In this document: one piece after another, positions 27,401 to 34,964 of the stretch
Layout: each line of letters opens with the position of its first letter
How positions within the stretch are numbered: position 1 is the first letter of the stretch
Assembly: GCF_024584785.1 (NCBI RefSeq)
Contig: NZ_CP074112.1
Span: 2,728,001-2,792,000, forward strand
Origin: Idiomarina loihiensis
GTDB taxonomy: Bacteria > Pseudomonadota > Gammaproteobacteria > Enterobacterales > Alteromonadaceae
Length of the DNA: 64,000 bases
Direction of reading: 5' to 3'
Notes under the pieces: model-generated
Seen by the model: only the letters and a program-made list of their open reading frames with translations
Database searches by the model: none
What the model was told of the DNA's origin: nothing
Position numbers and translations under genes: made by a program

Positions 27401-29001
27401 AGACCGTTAACTCTGCGTTTGAGCATTTAACTCAATTAGTTGAAGCTGATGCGCTAGAGAGTTGTTTTTGGAACTTGGTGTATTGCGAACGTGATGCCGA
27501 AAAGGCAGTACAAAGGATAACCACGGAACTCAGCCAAACCGGCTTTTGGCAAGGTGAAGTCTCATTAATGCAGCAGGGTGATGAGGCAGCTAGCAGTGTT
27601 GCGGTGTGGTTAACCATCAATAGAATCCAGTCACCAGAATTAGACAGATCTGCTTACGTTGCAGTGTTTGCTGATATTTCTAACTTAAAAGAGTCGCAGC
27701 GCAAAGCTGAGTATTTAGCCACCCACGATAGTCTGACCGCCTTACCTAATCGAACCTTGTTACAAGACCGCTTGGGTCATGCTATTGATGTGGCCAAGCG
27801 AGATAAATCAGCAGTGGCGTTATTGTTCATCGATCTGGATAACTTCAAGAACCTCAACGATACGCTCGGCCATGATGCCGGTGATGAGTTATTAATTCAG
27901 GCTGCAGAGCGCTTAAAGGCAGTTGTGCGAGAAGTGGATACAGTCGCTCGTTTAGGCGGTGACGAATTTACCATTGTGCTAGGTGATGCCACTTTGGGTG
28001 CGGCCGAACGCGTAGCGCGGCAAGCCTTGGAGGTATTAAGCCAGCCGTTTGTGATTCAACGGCATCGCCATTACATGAGCGGCAGTATTGGCATCGCTCT
28101 CTATCCGGATGATGGCGTGGATACCACCACCTTGATCAAGGCAGCCGATACTGCGATGTACCGTGCCAAGGATAACGGTCGAAATCGCTACGAATTGTAT
28201 AAAGAAGAGTTGCAATCCCAGCTGTTACGCCACGCCGATGTTGAGAACAAATTACGCGAAGCCTTACGTCGTGGTGATTTGTATCTGGCCTATCAGCCTA
28301 AATTTAAAGTGGCTGAGCCTAATCTTATTGTCGGCGCTGAAGCTTTATTGCGCTGGCATCATGACGAGTTAGGACAAGTTAGCCCAGCTGATTTTATTGC
28401 CGTAGCGGAACAAAGTAATTTAATTGTCGATGTGGATTTTTATGTAGCCAGCGAGCTGATTCGACAACTAGCCAAATGGCAGCAGCAAGGTATTGATTAT
28501 CCGGCGATGGCCTTAAATGTGTCGCCCAAGAGCTTTCAGCATGAGGGTTATGTTGACCTGATTTTACGTTTGTTGGAGCAATATAAAGTGCACTCGCTGA
28601 TGATTCAGATTGAGTTAACCGAGCGTACTTTGGTATCGCAACGGAATTCTGAGTTAGGCAATATTGAACGCTTACGCAATGCGGGTATTCAGCTCAGTAT
28701 TGATGATTTTGGCACGGGTTATTCGTCGATGAGTTATTTGAAGCGGCTGCCCCTCGCCGAGTTGAAAATCGATAAGAGCTTTGTGGATGGGTTAGCGCAA
28801 GAAGCCAACGATGAAGCTATTGCTAAGGCTATTTTAGCGATGGCCCAGGCCTTAGATATTCGTACCGTAGCTGAAGGTGTTGAAACTAAAGAGCAATTAG
28901 ATTGGTTAGCGACTTATGGTTGTGACTATGCTCAAGGCTATTTATTGGCAAAGCCAATGAGTGCGGATGACTTTGTGAAGCTATTGAAAGGAAGCAAATA
29001 A
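24415..29001 (+). CDS. CheB-CheR-coiled coil-PAS-GGDEF-EAL hub protein
   Basis: The 1528-residue cytoplasmic protein combines chemotaxis-type and c-di-GMP enzymes. The CheB methylesterase domain (about 5-190) keeps S16 (GASAGG), H43 and D135. The CheR methyltransferase domain (about 200-460) has TSFFRD and the SAM loop IAGCATGEEAYS. A weak PAS-like region follows, then a long heptad coiled coil (about 640-735; NEEMQ/NEELQ repeats), and three PAS domains (about 735-845, 850-965, 970-1095). GGDEF is intact (1181-1185) with an REVD I-site at 1172-1175. EAL (1309-1311), IDDFGTGYSSM and EGVETKEQ are complete. No receiver domain is present. The phytochrome gene begins at the next base after its stop, so the two are one operon and probably one pathway. 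Confidence 0.95.
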   Translation: MAAHGKPMIVIGIGASAGGLEAVSALIHDLDAKLPACYVVLQHLSPTHKSMMPEILARGTNLSVMSLQRSTKPRSGTIYVVPPNSNAIYQDGRIELTPVKPEISPKPSVNMFFKTLAEEMGDRAIGVVLSGTGSDGTLGLRAIQAEGGVTIVQDPATAKYAGMPQSAIDAGCADFVLTPAAIAAQMPEFIRMHLSDDNSISEQVLERVVELLKERKQLDFSGYKTGTMARRIQRRIVATGAGRVKDYLHLLQEHATELDELARDILISVTSFFRDKEAFESFNGLLKQHLQQHQQQELRIWIAGCATGEEAYSVAMLAAEALQHLDQPPGVVIFATDLDEEALRIARRGVYPTGALADIPPRLLERYFKPYNDQFEVSKKLRDMVVFAKHNLVSDPPFMRVDFITCRNVLIYFSPQLQRKVLQRFHFALANDGVLFLGRSESISHAEEFFSVSHRRDRLYSKSPEVTVTPELTQAPTSAKPNSSNLMKVDAEQLLHHLHHWLRNVPAAAVVCQADGMVLRALGRVDRFFKQGPAAERLTDLPLAAVELQQPLSDVGLNAIAKALQGLALKDIIHPRFRTELGNLLSNYDWTAERMLGQTHHVAGEHWQLMVMPLAHAQTKLFMVTVLPAFMPNAREQAQELTRNSAATQQLLQDELFATREHLQAMVEELASSNEEMQSLNEEMQASNEEMQATNEELEAANEELQATNEELISLNQELNVKTAELIALNDEYAHVYDALEFPLLVFDTDGKLLRYNAAAQRRLALRGNMIGRDFAKLKLPHFIQNDAIKLFEQAYSEGDTAQHVVRGQQEVVQVTVTPGLNRRGDVYAVLVTLIDVTEITRTQEQLQASQHQLAQIMENTTMILALKSLNGEYSLINPSFESMFNLTADDVLGRTDFDLFPHDFAASMLECDLRTVRSLKSVTHEHHLNNQQGQQVYRTVHQALLNEQGKAYAILIEAEDITLRKKAEQQLQIAARVYEQAGEAIVVMDQQGLIQTVNSAFEHLTQLVEADALESCFWNLVYCERDAEKAVQRITTELSQTGFWQGEVSLMQQGDEAASSVAVWLTINRIQSPELDRSAYVAVFADISNLKESQRKAEYLATHDSLTALPNRTLLQDRLGHAIDVAKRDKSAVALLFIDLDNFKNLNDTLGHDAGDELLIQAAERLKAVVREVDTVARLGGDEFTIVLGDATLGAAERVARQALEVLSQPFVIQRHRHYMSGSIGIALYPDDGVDTTTLIKAADTAMYRAKDNGRNRYELYKEELQSQLLRHADVENKLREALRRGDLYLAYQPKFKVAEPNLIVGAEALLRWHHDELGQVSPADFIAVAEQSNLIVDVDFYVASELIRQLAKWQQQGIDYPAMALNVSPKSFQHEGYVDLILRLLEQYKVHSLMIQIELTERTLVSQRNSELGNIERLRNAGIQLSIDDFGTGYSSMSYLKRLPLAELKIDKSFVDGLAQEANDEAIAKAILAMAQALDIRTVAEGVETKEQLDWLATYGCDYAQGYLLAKPMSADDFVKLLKGSK

Positions 29002-30447
29002 GTGGTAACTAGCGGTGGATTTATTCAAGCCTGTGAGCAAGAACAACTGCACTTGAGTGGCGCCATTCAAAGTTATGGTGCCTTGCTGATTGCGAACAAA
29101 AAGACTATTCAGATCACTCATTTATCAACCAATATTAGCGATTTTATTAGTGGTTTTGATGAGCATTCGGTGGGCCATTTGGTACCAGAAATTTTAGAAG
29201 GGCTGATCCAAAATTTTAACGGCACAACGCAGTTTTATGAGAATGAGCTACAGGGGATTAACAGCCGTTTAGACGTTATTTTGAATGCAGTTGATGAGCA
29301 ACATATGGCCATCGAATTGGTCCCTAGTTTGCCGCACGTGCGCTTGCAGTCAGCAATCAAAGTGTTGCCACCTAGTATAGATAGTGATGCTGTGCTCAAT
29401 TCAGTTCGCCAGCAGTTGGTTGATTATATCGCCGAACTGACTGGTTTTGAGCGGGTGATGTATTACGAGTTTCTACCTTCGGGCGATGGTGAAGTCATTG
29501 CCGAGTGTTGCCAACGTGAGGGCATGGGGAGTTACCTCGGCTTAAGGTTTCCGGCCAGTGATATCCCGCAGATTGCTCGGAATTTGTATTTGAAAACACC
29601 GTGGCGGGCAATTTACGACGCCAGTGCGCCAACCGCTGCCGTGATGGGGCATTTCACCCCAGACCTTACTCACAGCCATTTGCGCAGTGTCTCGCCGATT
29701 CATATTCAATACATGCGCAATATGGGCGTCATGAGCTCCGTGAGCTGGTCCATTATTGGGCGTAACGAGCTATCTGCATTACTTTCTATTCATGATGCTG
29801 AAGCTAAGGCAATACCTTTACCTGTGATGCAACATTTATGGGAAGTGATCGCCCAATTTAATCTTATGTTGCGCGAGTTTGCTGCGCGTAAACGCGTGAA
29901 TCTACATGCCCGCATGCAAGAGCAGTTGAATAAACTCCAAGTGCGAATCAATAGTGCGGAGAGCTTCAGCGATGTTTGGCCGCAGCTAAGTGCGTGGTTA
30001 ATGAATGAGTTTAAGCTACAAGGGGTGCTGTTGGTGCATGCTAACGAGCAATTCACAGCAGGTACTCTTAAACTAGAACCTCATGCTTTCAAACAGGTGC
30101 AAGCGAAGCTTTTAAACAGTAAAGAAATGCTGTGGCAAACGGATAACTTGCTCGGTGCGTTGCCAGCTATTGAATTAAGCGAAGTGGCTGGCGTTGCCGC
30201 GCTTAATGCGTTACCACAGAGCCAGCAGGGGTTTCAATTATACCTGTTGCGGGGTTGTGAAACCTATCAGATTTCGTGGGGTGGGCGGCCTGATAAGCCG
30301 CACGAGCAACAAGGTGAGCTGGCTATTTCACCTCGCCGATCCTTTGAGAAGTGGATAGAAACAGGGTTATCTTTCAGTATGCCTTGGAGTGAGGATACTC
30401 GACTAAAGCTGATGAAAGTGCGGTTACTGCTACAATTACTCAAATAA
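29002..30447 (+). CDS. bphP: Bacteriophytochrome photosensory module without output domain
   Basis: The 481 residues are a complete PAS-GAF-PHY core. C11 is placed to bind biliverdin, as in other bacteriophytochromes. The GAF domain shows RFPASDIPQIARNLY (D187-I-P) and SPIHIQYMRNMGVMSS (H234). The PHY tongue has WGGRPDKP and PRRSF (444-448). It then ends: no histidine kinase, GGDEF or other effector follows. It starts with GTG directly behind the hub gene stop, with AAGGAAG inside the hub 3' end. The simplest reading is a red/far-red sensor that acts on the hub protein by contact. A mutation that truncated a longer gene is unlikely, because the next bases are a MetJ operator and metX. Confidence 0.92.
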   Translation: MVTSGGFIQACEQEQLHLSGAIQSYGALLIANKKTIQITHLSTNISDFISGFDEHSVGHLVPEILEGLIQNFNGTTQFYENELQGINSRLDVILNAVDEQHMAIELVPSLPHVRLQSAIKVLPPSIDSDAVLNSVRQQLVDYIAELTGFERVMYYEFLPSGDGEVIAECCQREGMGSYLGLRFPASDIPQIARNLYLKTPWRAIYDASAPTAAVMGHFTPDLTHSHLRSVSPIHIQYMRNMGVMSSVSWSIIGRNELSALLSIHDAEAKAIPLPVMQHLWEVIAQFNLMLREFAARKRVNLHARMQEQLNKLQVRINSAESFSDVWPQLSAWLMNEFKLQGVLLVHANEQFTAGTLKLEPHAFKQVQAKLLNSKEMLWQTDNLLGALPAIELSEVAGVAALNALPQSQQGFQLYLLRGCETYQISWGGRPDKPHEQQGELAISPRRSFEKWIETGLSFSMPWSEDTRLKLMKVRLLLQLLK

Positions 30448-30452
30448 TTTAT

Positions 30453-30468
30453 GGATGTCTAAACGTCT
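30453..30468 (+). promoter_or_regulatory. MetJ operator in front of metX-hom
   Basis: GGATGTCT and AAACGTCT are two adjacent eight-base met boxes matching AGACGTCT at 6/8 and 7/8. MetJ binds as tandem dimers to such repeats with SAM as co-repressor. The site is 78 bases before the metX start and just after the phytochrome stop. Confidence 0.75.
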
Positions 30469-30545
30469 ATATTGATAAAGGTCCAAAACCGCGTTAAAGT
30501 AGCCCGCAATGGGTGTTTACCTGATCGCAGTTGAAGGACCTTTGT

Positions 30546-31475
30546 ATGTTATCCACACCATGGCCTGTCGCCATAACTCACCAGTGTCAGTTACCAAACG
30601 GGGTACTCTACGTTAACGAATACGGTGCTAGCACGGCGCCTGCGCTGCTTATTTTGGGCGGGATTTCCGCTACCCGTGATGCTATTACCGCAGCGGGTGA
30701 TGGTTGGTGGCAAGGGTTAGCTGCAGCCATTGAGAGCCATCGCTGGCGTGTTTTTACCTTGGATTATGGTGGTGGCAATGGTGACTCTAGCATAGCCGAG
30801 GCACCGACCTCGATTGCGGCGCAAGCAGAACTTTGTGCCAGTGCTTTGCAACAACTTGGAGTCACTGAACTAGCGGCAATTGTGGGTGGCTCTTACGGCG
30901 GTCTAGTTGGGCTGGAAATTCATCGCCAAGCTCTATTGCCGGTACCACACTTGGCCATCATAGGTGCGGCTCATCGCCCTACCGCACAGGCCGTGATGTT
31001 AAGACATATTCAGCGTGAATTGGTCCGCCTAGGAAATGTCGCTGGCGTGCCAGCACGCGGAGCACAGCTCGCTCGAGCCTTAGCGATGCTCAGCTATCGT
31101 AGTGCTGATGCCATGGACCAGTTTTACCCGGATCCGCAAGCAGCGGTGGCTTATATCGAAAGCCGTGGACTGCGTACGGTAACCCGCTCGTTGCCTCGTA
31201 CGCAGCAATTGTTTGAAGTTTTTGGGCCGGCGTTAGATAACTATCGAATTGATCCTGCCAGTATCACTGCAGCTACTTTATTGCTGGGTTTTGACAGTGA
31301 TCAGCTGGTACCACCGGCGGTATTGCATGAATTTGCTGAGCAATTGCCCGACTGTCAGGGATGTTGGATCACGCCTTCAAGTTATGGCCACGATGGCTTT
31401 ATCAAAGATACCGAGCGCTACGCTGAGTTACTGCGGCAGTTTTTACAGCAAGCCCTAGCGGAGGCATCATGCTAG
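30546..31475 (+). CDS. metX: Homoserine O-acyltransferase (short MetX-like)
   Basis: The 309-residue alpha/beta-hydrolase-fold protein resembles MetX. NEYGASTAPALLILGGISATRD near the N-terminus, nucleophile serine in GGSYGG, LLGFDSDQLVPP (Asp) and SSYGHDGFIKD (His) are the MetX triad regions. It would acylate homoserine (acetyl- or succinyl-CoA; not decidable here), the first committed methionine step. ATG 30546 has GAAGGA seven bases upstream; an in-frame TTG at 30531 is not preferred. At 309 residues it is shorter than the typical 350-380, with a reduced lid region. It overlaps the homoserine dehydrogenase gene by seven bases, and a MetJ site precedes it. Confidence 0.85.
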   Translation: MLSTPWPVAITHQCQLPNGVLYVNEYGASTAPALLILGGISATRDAITAAGDGWWQGLAAAIESHRWRVFTLDYGGGNGDSSIAEAPTSIAAQAELCASALQQLGVTELAAIVGGSYGGLVGLEIHRQALLPVPHLAIIGAAHRPTAQAVMLRHIQRELVRLGNVAGVPARGAQLARALAMLSYRSADAMDQFYPDPQAAVAYIESRGLRTVTRSLPRTQQLFEVFGPALDNYRIDPASITAATLLLGFDSDQLVPPAVLHEFAEQLPDCQGCWITPSSYGHDGFIKDTERYAELLRQFLQQALAEASC

Positions 31476-32536
31476 CCATTATTGTTGTTGGCTGTGGCAA
31501 TATTGGTCAAACTTGGCTGCAGCAGTTTGCTCCACATCTGCCAGCAGTTGCCTACGTGAGCGCAGTGGCGAATACCCAAGGCTTGCGTTTATCGCAGCCG
31601 TTAGCGCTAGTTGCTCACAGCGATATTTCTCAGGGGCAGTATCAGCACCCTTATCAGGGTCATCCAGCGGACCAAGTGCGGGCGCATATCTTGCAGTTGC
31701 AGCAGCAAGAGCAGCAGGTTGTAGTGTTAGATCTAACCGCAAGTAAAGCTATCAGTAGGGCCTATCCTGCTTGGATTGCGGCTGGTGCTCATCTTATTAG
31801 CGCCAACAAATACGCCGGCTCAAGTCACCCTGATTATTATCGAGAAGTGATCAAGCAGCTTCAGCGCTATCAGCGCCATTGGCTTTACAACACTACAGTG
31901 GGCGCCGGTTTACCCATTCAAAAAGCAATTAATGAACGCTTGGCTTGCCATGATGAGCTAAAAGCGATGGAAGGTAATTTTTCAGGTTCGCTAAGTTGGG
32001 TGTTTCAGCAGTACCGGCCTGGCGATAAGCTCAGCGATTGGCTTCAGCAAGCCGCCACGCAAGGCCTCACCGAACCTGACCCGCGCTTAGATCTGTCGGG
32101 GATGGATGTGGCGCGCAAACTACTCATCTTAGCGCGTGAAGCCGGCTGGCAACTGAAATTAGCGGATATCGAGGTGCATAATCTGGTACCACCGCCGCTG
32201 CGACAACTGTCATTAAAGGAATTTTGGCAGCAGCGCCATATACTCGATGATACCTTCGAACGCTGGCGGCTTGAGCATTACCCAGAGGCCACACAATTCT
32301 GCTACTTAGGTAGCGTGGCTTTGAACGAGCAAGGGCAGGTACAAGCAGCGGCTTCGTTGCAGCCTATTGCGGCTACGTCAAGCTATGCGCAGTTACCCCC
32401 AGGCAATGCAAACTTTATGATTCGGAGTCGTCAGTATTGGCATAATCCGTTAATTATTCAGGGCCCCGGAGCCGGTGCCGAAGTAACCGCCGCTGGCGTG
32501 CATAGCGATATTTTAGAATTGCTAAAGCGCTTATAA
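31469..32536 (+). CDS. Homoserine dehydrogenase, free-standing MetL/ThrA-type domain
   Basis: The 355-residue protein matches only the C-terminal homoserine dehydrogenase domain of the E. coli bifunctional enzymes. It has the NAD(P)-binding loop GCGNIGQTW (9-17), SANKYAGSS, TTVGAGLP, GNFSGSLSWVFQ and SGMDVARKLLILAREAG with catalytic Asp/Lys. No aspartokinase part and no ACT domain are present, so feedback inhibition by amino acids is not expected through this chain. It reduces aspartate semialdehyde to homoserine, the substrate of MetX, whose gene overlaps it. MetJ control is inferred from the upstream operator. Confidence 0.93.
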   Translation: MLAIIVVGCGNIGQTWLQQFAPHLPAVAYVSAVANTQGLRLSQPLALVAHSDISQGQYQHPYQGHPADQVRAHILQLQQQEQQVVVLDLTASKAISRAYPAWIAAGAHLISANKYAGSSHPDYYREVIKQLQRYQRHWLYNTTVGAGLPIQKAINERLACHDELKAMEGNFSGSLSWVFQQYRPGDKLSDWLQQAATQGLTEPDPRLDLSGMDVARKLLILAREAGWQLKLADIEVHNLVPPPLRQLSLKEFWQQRHILDDTFERWRLEHYPEATQFCYLGSVALNEQGQVQAAASLQPIAATSSYAQLPPGNANFMIRSRQYWHNPLIIQGPGAGAEVTAAGVHSDILELLKRL

Positions 32537-32543
32537 AAAAGAC

Positions 32544-32571
32544 TTGCGTGTTGGTAAAATCCAATTATTAT
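32544..32571 (+). promoter_or_regulatory. Probable metY promoter
   Basis: TTGCGT (32544-32549), a 16-base spacer and TATTAT (32566-32571) form a plausible sigma-70 promoter. The MetJ boxes begin at the next base, so bound repressor would block the start of transcription. Confidence 0.55.
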
Positions 32572-32603
32572 GGACGTCTAAACATCTAGAAATTTAAATG
32601 TCT
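32572..32603 (+). promoter_or_regulatory. MetJ operator with four met boxes, metY
   Basis: Four contiguous eight-base units, GGACGTCT, AAACATCT, AGAAATTT and AAATGTCT, match the AGACGTCT consensus at 7, 6, 5 and 6 of 8 positions. They fill the space between the -10 hexamer and the metY ribosome site. Confidence 0.85.
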
Positions 32604-32619
32604 ATAATTGAGGTTTGCC

Positions 32620-33903
32620 ATGACGACGACTCAGCATCCAGCTACCCTTGCTTTGCATCACGGCTTTTCTGCCGACCCAACCACCAAAGCGGTGGCCGTG
32701 CCCCTGTATCAAACCGCCGCTTTTGCTTTTGATGATGCACAGCACGGTGCCGATTTATTTGATTTAGCCGTACCCGGCAATATTTATACGCGCATTATGA
32801 ATCCGACGACGGATGTGTTGGAGCAGCGCTTGGCTGCACTTGAAGACGGTGTCGCTAGCTTAGCGGTGGCTTCAGGGATGGCGGCTATTCACTATGCCTT
32901 AATTACGTTAGCTAAGCAGGGGGATAATATTGTGACCACCCCGCAAGTGTATGGTGGAACCTATACCTTGTTTGCGCATCAATTGCCGGCGTTGGGTATT
33001 GAAGTGCGCTTTGCAGCAAGTGATCAAGCTGCTGACGTCGCGGCGTTAGTGGATGCTAATACTAAGGCCATTTACTGTGAAAGTATTGGTAACCCTGCCG
33101 GCAATATCGCAGATATTCCAGCGTTAGCGGCGGTGGCTAATGAGCATGGCATTCCGTTGGTGGTTGATAATACGGTGGCCACACCAATCCTGTGTAAACC
33201 TATTGAGTTAGGTGCGCATATTGTGGTGCACTCACTCACCAAATACATCGGCGGTCATGGCACTACTATTGCTGGCGCTATTGTTGATGGAGGCACCTTT
33301 GATTGGTTGGCGGCAGCGCCAAAGTTTCCGCAGTTCAGTCAGCCAGAACCTGCTTATCATGGGGTGGTGTACACCGAGGCGTTTGGTCCGGCTGCATTTA
33401 TCGCACGGGTACGGACCGTAGCTCTGCGTAACACAGGTGCAGCTTTGTCACCCTTTAATGCGTTTTTGATTCTACAAGGATTAGAAACGTTAGAGCTGCG
33501 CATGCAGCGTCATTGTGACAATGCGGCAAAAGTGGTGGCGTTTTTACAACAACATCCACAGGTGGCTTGGGTCAATTATGCCGGCAGCTCAGAGCATCCG
33601 CATTACCCACTAGCGCAACGCCTCATTCAAGGTGGCTTACCAGCAAGTCTGCTAACGTTTGGCGTGGCCGGCGGGTATGCCGCAGGAGTACGTTTTTACG
33701 ATAGCCTGAAATTGTTCAAGCGCTTGGTCAACATCGGTGATACTAAGTCACTTGCTTGTCATCCCGCATCAACGACCCATCGCCAGTTAAGCGTTGAAGA
33801 GCAAGCCAAGGTTGGGGTTAAGCCCGAAGCGATTCGTCTGTGTGTAGGGATTGAGCATATCGATGACATTTTGGCGGATTTAGAGCAGGCTCTGGCGCAA
33901 TAG
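32620..33903 (+). CDS. metY: O-acetylhomoserine sulfhydrylase
   Basis: The 427-residue PLP enzyme condenses O-acetylhomoserine with sulfide to give homocysteine. Family landmarks are TLALHHGFSADPTTKAVAVP at the start, NIYTRIMNPTTDVLEQRLAALE, and the PLP lysine in HSLTKYIGGHGT, which is the MetY rather than MetB form. The large C-terminal SLKLFKRLVNIGDTKSLACHP is complete. The ATG at 32620 follows TGAGG; the in-frame TTG at 32608 is not preferred. With MetX and homoserine dehydrogenase it completes a direct-sulfhydrylation route under MetJ control. Confidence 0.95.
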   Translation: MTTTQHPATLALHHGFSADPTTKAVAVPLYQTAAFAFDDAQHGADLFDLAVPGNIYTRIMNPTTDVLEQRLAALEDGVASLAVASGMAAIHYALITLAKQGDNIVTTPQVYGGTYTLFAHQLPALGIEVRFAASDQAADVAALVDANTKAIYCESIGNPAGNIADIPALAAVANEHGIPLVVDNTVATPILCKPIELGAHIVVHSLTKYIGGHGTTIAGAIVDGGTFDWLAAAPKFPQFSQPEPAYHGVVYTEAFGPAAFIARVRTVALRNTGAALSPFNAFLILQGLETLELRMQRHCDNAAKVVAFLQQHPQVAWVNYAGSSEHPHYPLAQRLIQGGLPASLLTFGVAGGYAAGVRFYDSLKLFKRLVNIGDTKSLACHPASTTHRQLSVEEQAKVGVKPEAIRLCVGIEHIDDILADLEQALAQ

Positions 33904-33931
33904 CGTTGCCGTTAACTTTATTAGTGGTATT

Positions 33932-33980
33932 ATCCAGAGCCTTACTTATTGAATAATCGATTGAATCAGGGGCTCTGGAT
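33932..33980 (+). promoter_or_regulatory. Hairpin that covers the start codon of the 33979 lipoprotein gene
   Basis: ATCCAGAGCC (33932-33941) is the exact reverse complement of GGCTCTGGAT (33971-33980). The right arm holds the spacer and first two bases of the ATG, and two G-U pairs could extend the stem into the AGGGG ribosome site. There is no T-run, so it is not a terminator. Folding of the mRNA would hide the translation start. Confidence 0.55.
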
Positions 33981-34956
33981 GTTGCGTAAATTCACCGTGG
34001 CGAGTGCTGTATTTATCTTAATGGGAACCTTGTTATCGGGGTGTTCTAGCTACGTAGAATATCAATTACTGCAACGCGCAGAGCCTATTGGTATGCCCAC
34101 TACTATGCCTGAAGTGATTGCCGAAGCGGGCATGGAATCGCGGCAGTTCTGCATGCCACACTTAGGCGGCTGCACGGGCTATCTGTATGCACCACCTAAG
34201 ACTGAGACCAACAAAAGCTCTTGGGACTTTACCATGGCTTTTACCGATCGAACCGTGAACTATCAGCTAGAGCTAGACCGTGAGCAAATACCAGAAGCTC
34301 GTCGCGGTACTATGATCTTGCTGCATGGTTTTGGTGGCAGCAAAGAAACCATGTACCTATTGGCAGACTACTATCGTTTTCTCGGCTTTCACGTAGTGAT
34401 ACCTGATCTGCAAGGGCATGGTGCCTCATCGCATGACGAGCCAGGGTTTGGCGTGCTAGACGCCGACATCATTGATACCCTGATTAACTCGCTGCCAGCA
34501 CGAGAACGCCCACACCCGCTCTATTTGACTGGTTTTTCTATGGGGGCAGTGGCTGCCGCACATGTGGCAAGCCGCCGTGATGATATTAGCGGTATGCTGT
34601 TGTTTGCACCTATGCGTGATTTTGCTGAAGCTGCCTGGCAAGTAAGCCAGAAAACCCATGCACGCAGCAGTAAAATAGTCACTGAAGAAGCCATCAAAGA
34701 AGGCGTTCACAGTGCGCTAGCGCATAAACAGTTGCAGCCTGAACAGTTAGATCTGCTACAGCTGTTGCCAGCGATAAAGGTACCTACCTTGATTCTGGCC
34801 AGTGAGCACGACAAGGTTGCGCCTTATTCTTATTTTGCGCCTTTGCAGTCAGATTCGATTCAGGTGACCGAAGTAGCTGAGCGCAATCATTTTGTGATGA
34901 TGATGATGGACCAACCCTTACACCAGCAACTGTACCCTTGGTTGCAGCAGCATTAA
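33979..34956 (+). CDS. Lipoprotein alpha/beta hydrolase
   Basis: The 325-residue protein has a lipoprotein signal with lipobox LLSGC (C22). A serine hydrolase domain follows: ILLHGFGGSKE (oxyanion loop), GFSMGAVAA (nucleophile Ser), ASEHDKVAP (Asp) and ERNHFVMMM (His). It is predicted to be anchored to a membrane in the periplasm. The substrate is unknown; an esterase or lysophospholipase-like role is plausible. The chosen ATG follows CAGGGG; the frame is open from a TTG at 33949, which would spoil the lipoprotein signal. A hairpin overlaps the start. Confidence 0.85.
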   Translation: MLRKFTVASAVFILMGTLLSGCSSYVEYQLLQRAEPIGMPTTMPEVIAEAGMESRQFCMPHLGGCTGYLYAPPKTETNKSSWDFTMAFTDRTVNYQLELDREQIPEARRGTMILLHGFGGSKETMYLLADYYRFLGFHVVIPDLQGHGASSHDEPGFGVLDADIIDTLINSLPARERPHPLYLTGFSMGAVAAAHVASRRDDISGMLLFAPMRDFAEAAWQVSQKTHARSSKIVTEEAIKEGVHSALAHKQLQPEQLDLLQLLPAIKVPTLILASEHDKVAPYSYFAPLQSDSIQVTEVAERNHFVMMMMDQPLHQQLYPWLQQH

Positions 34957-34964
34957 GCAAGTAA

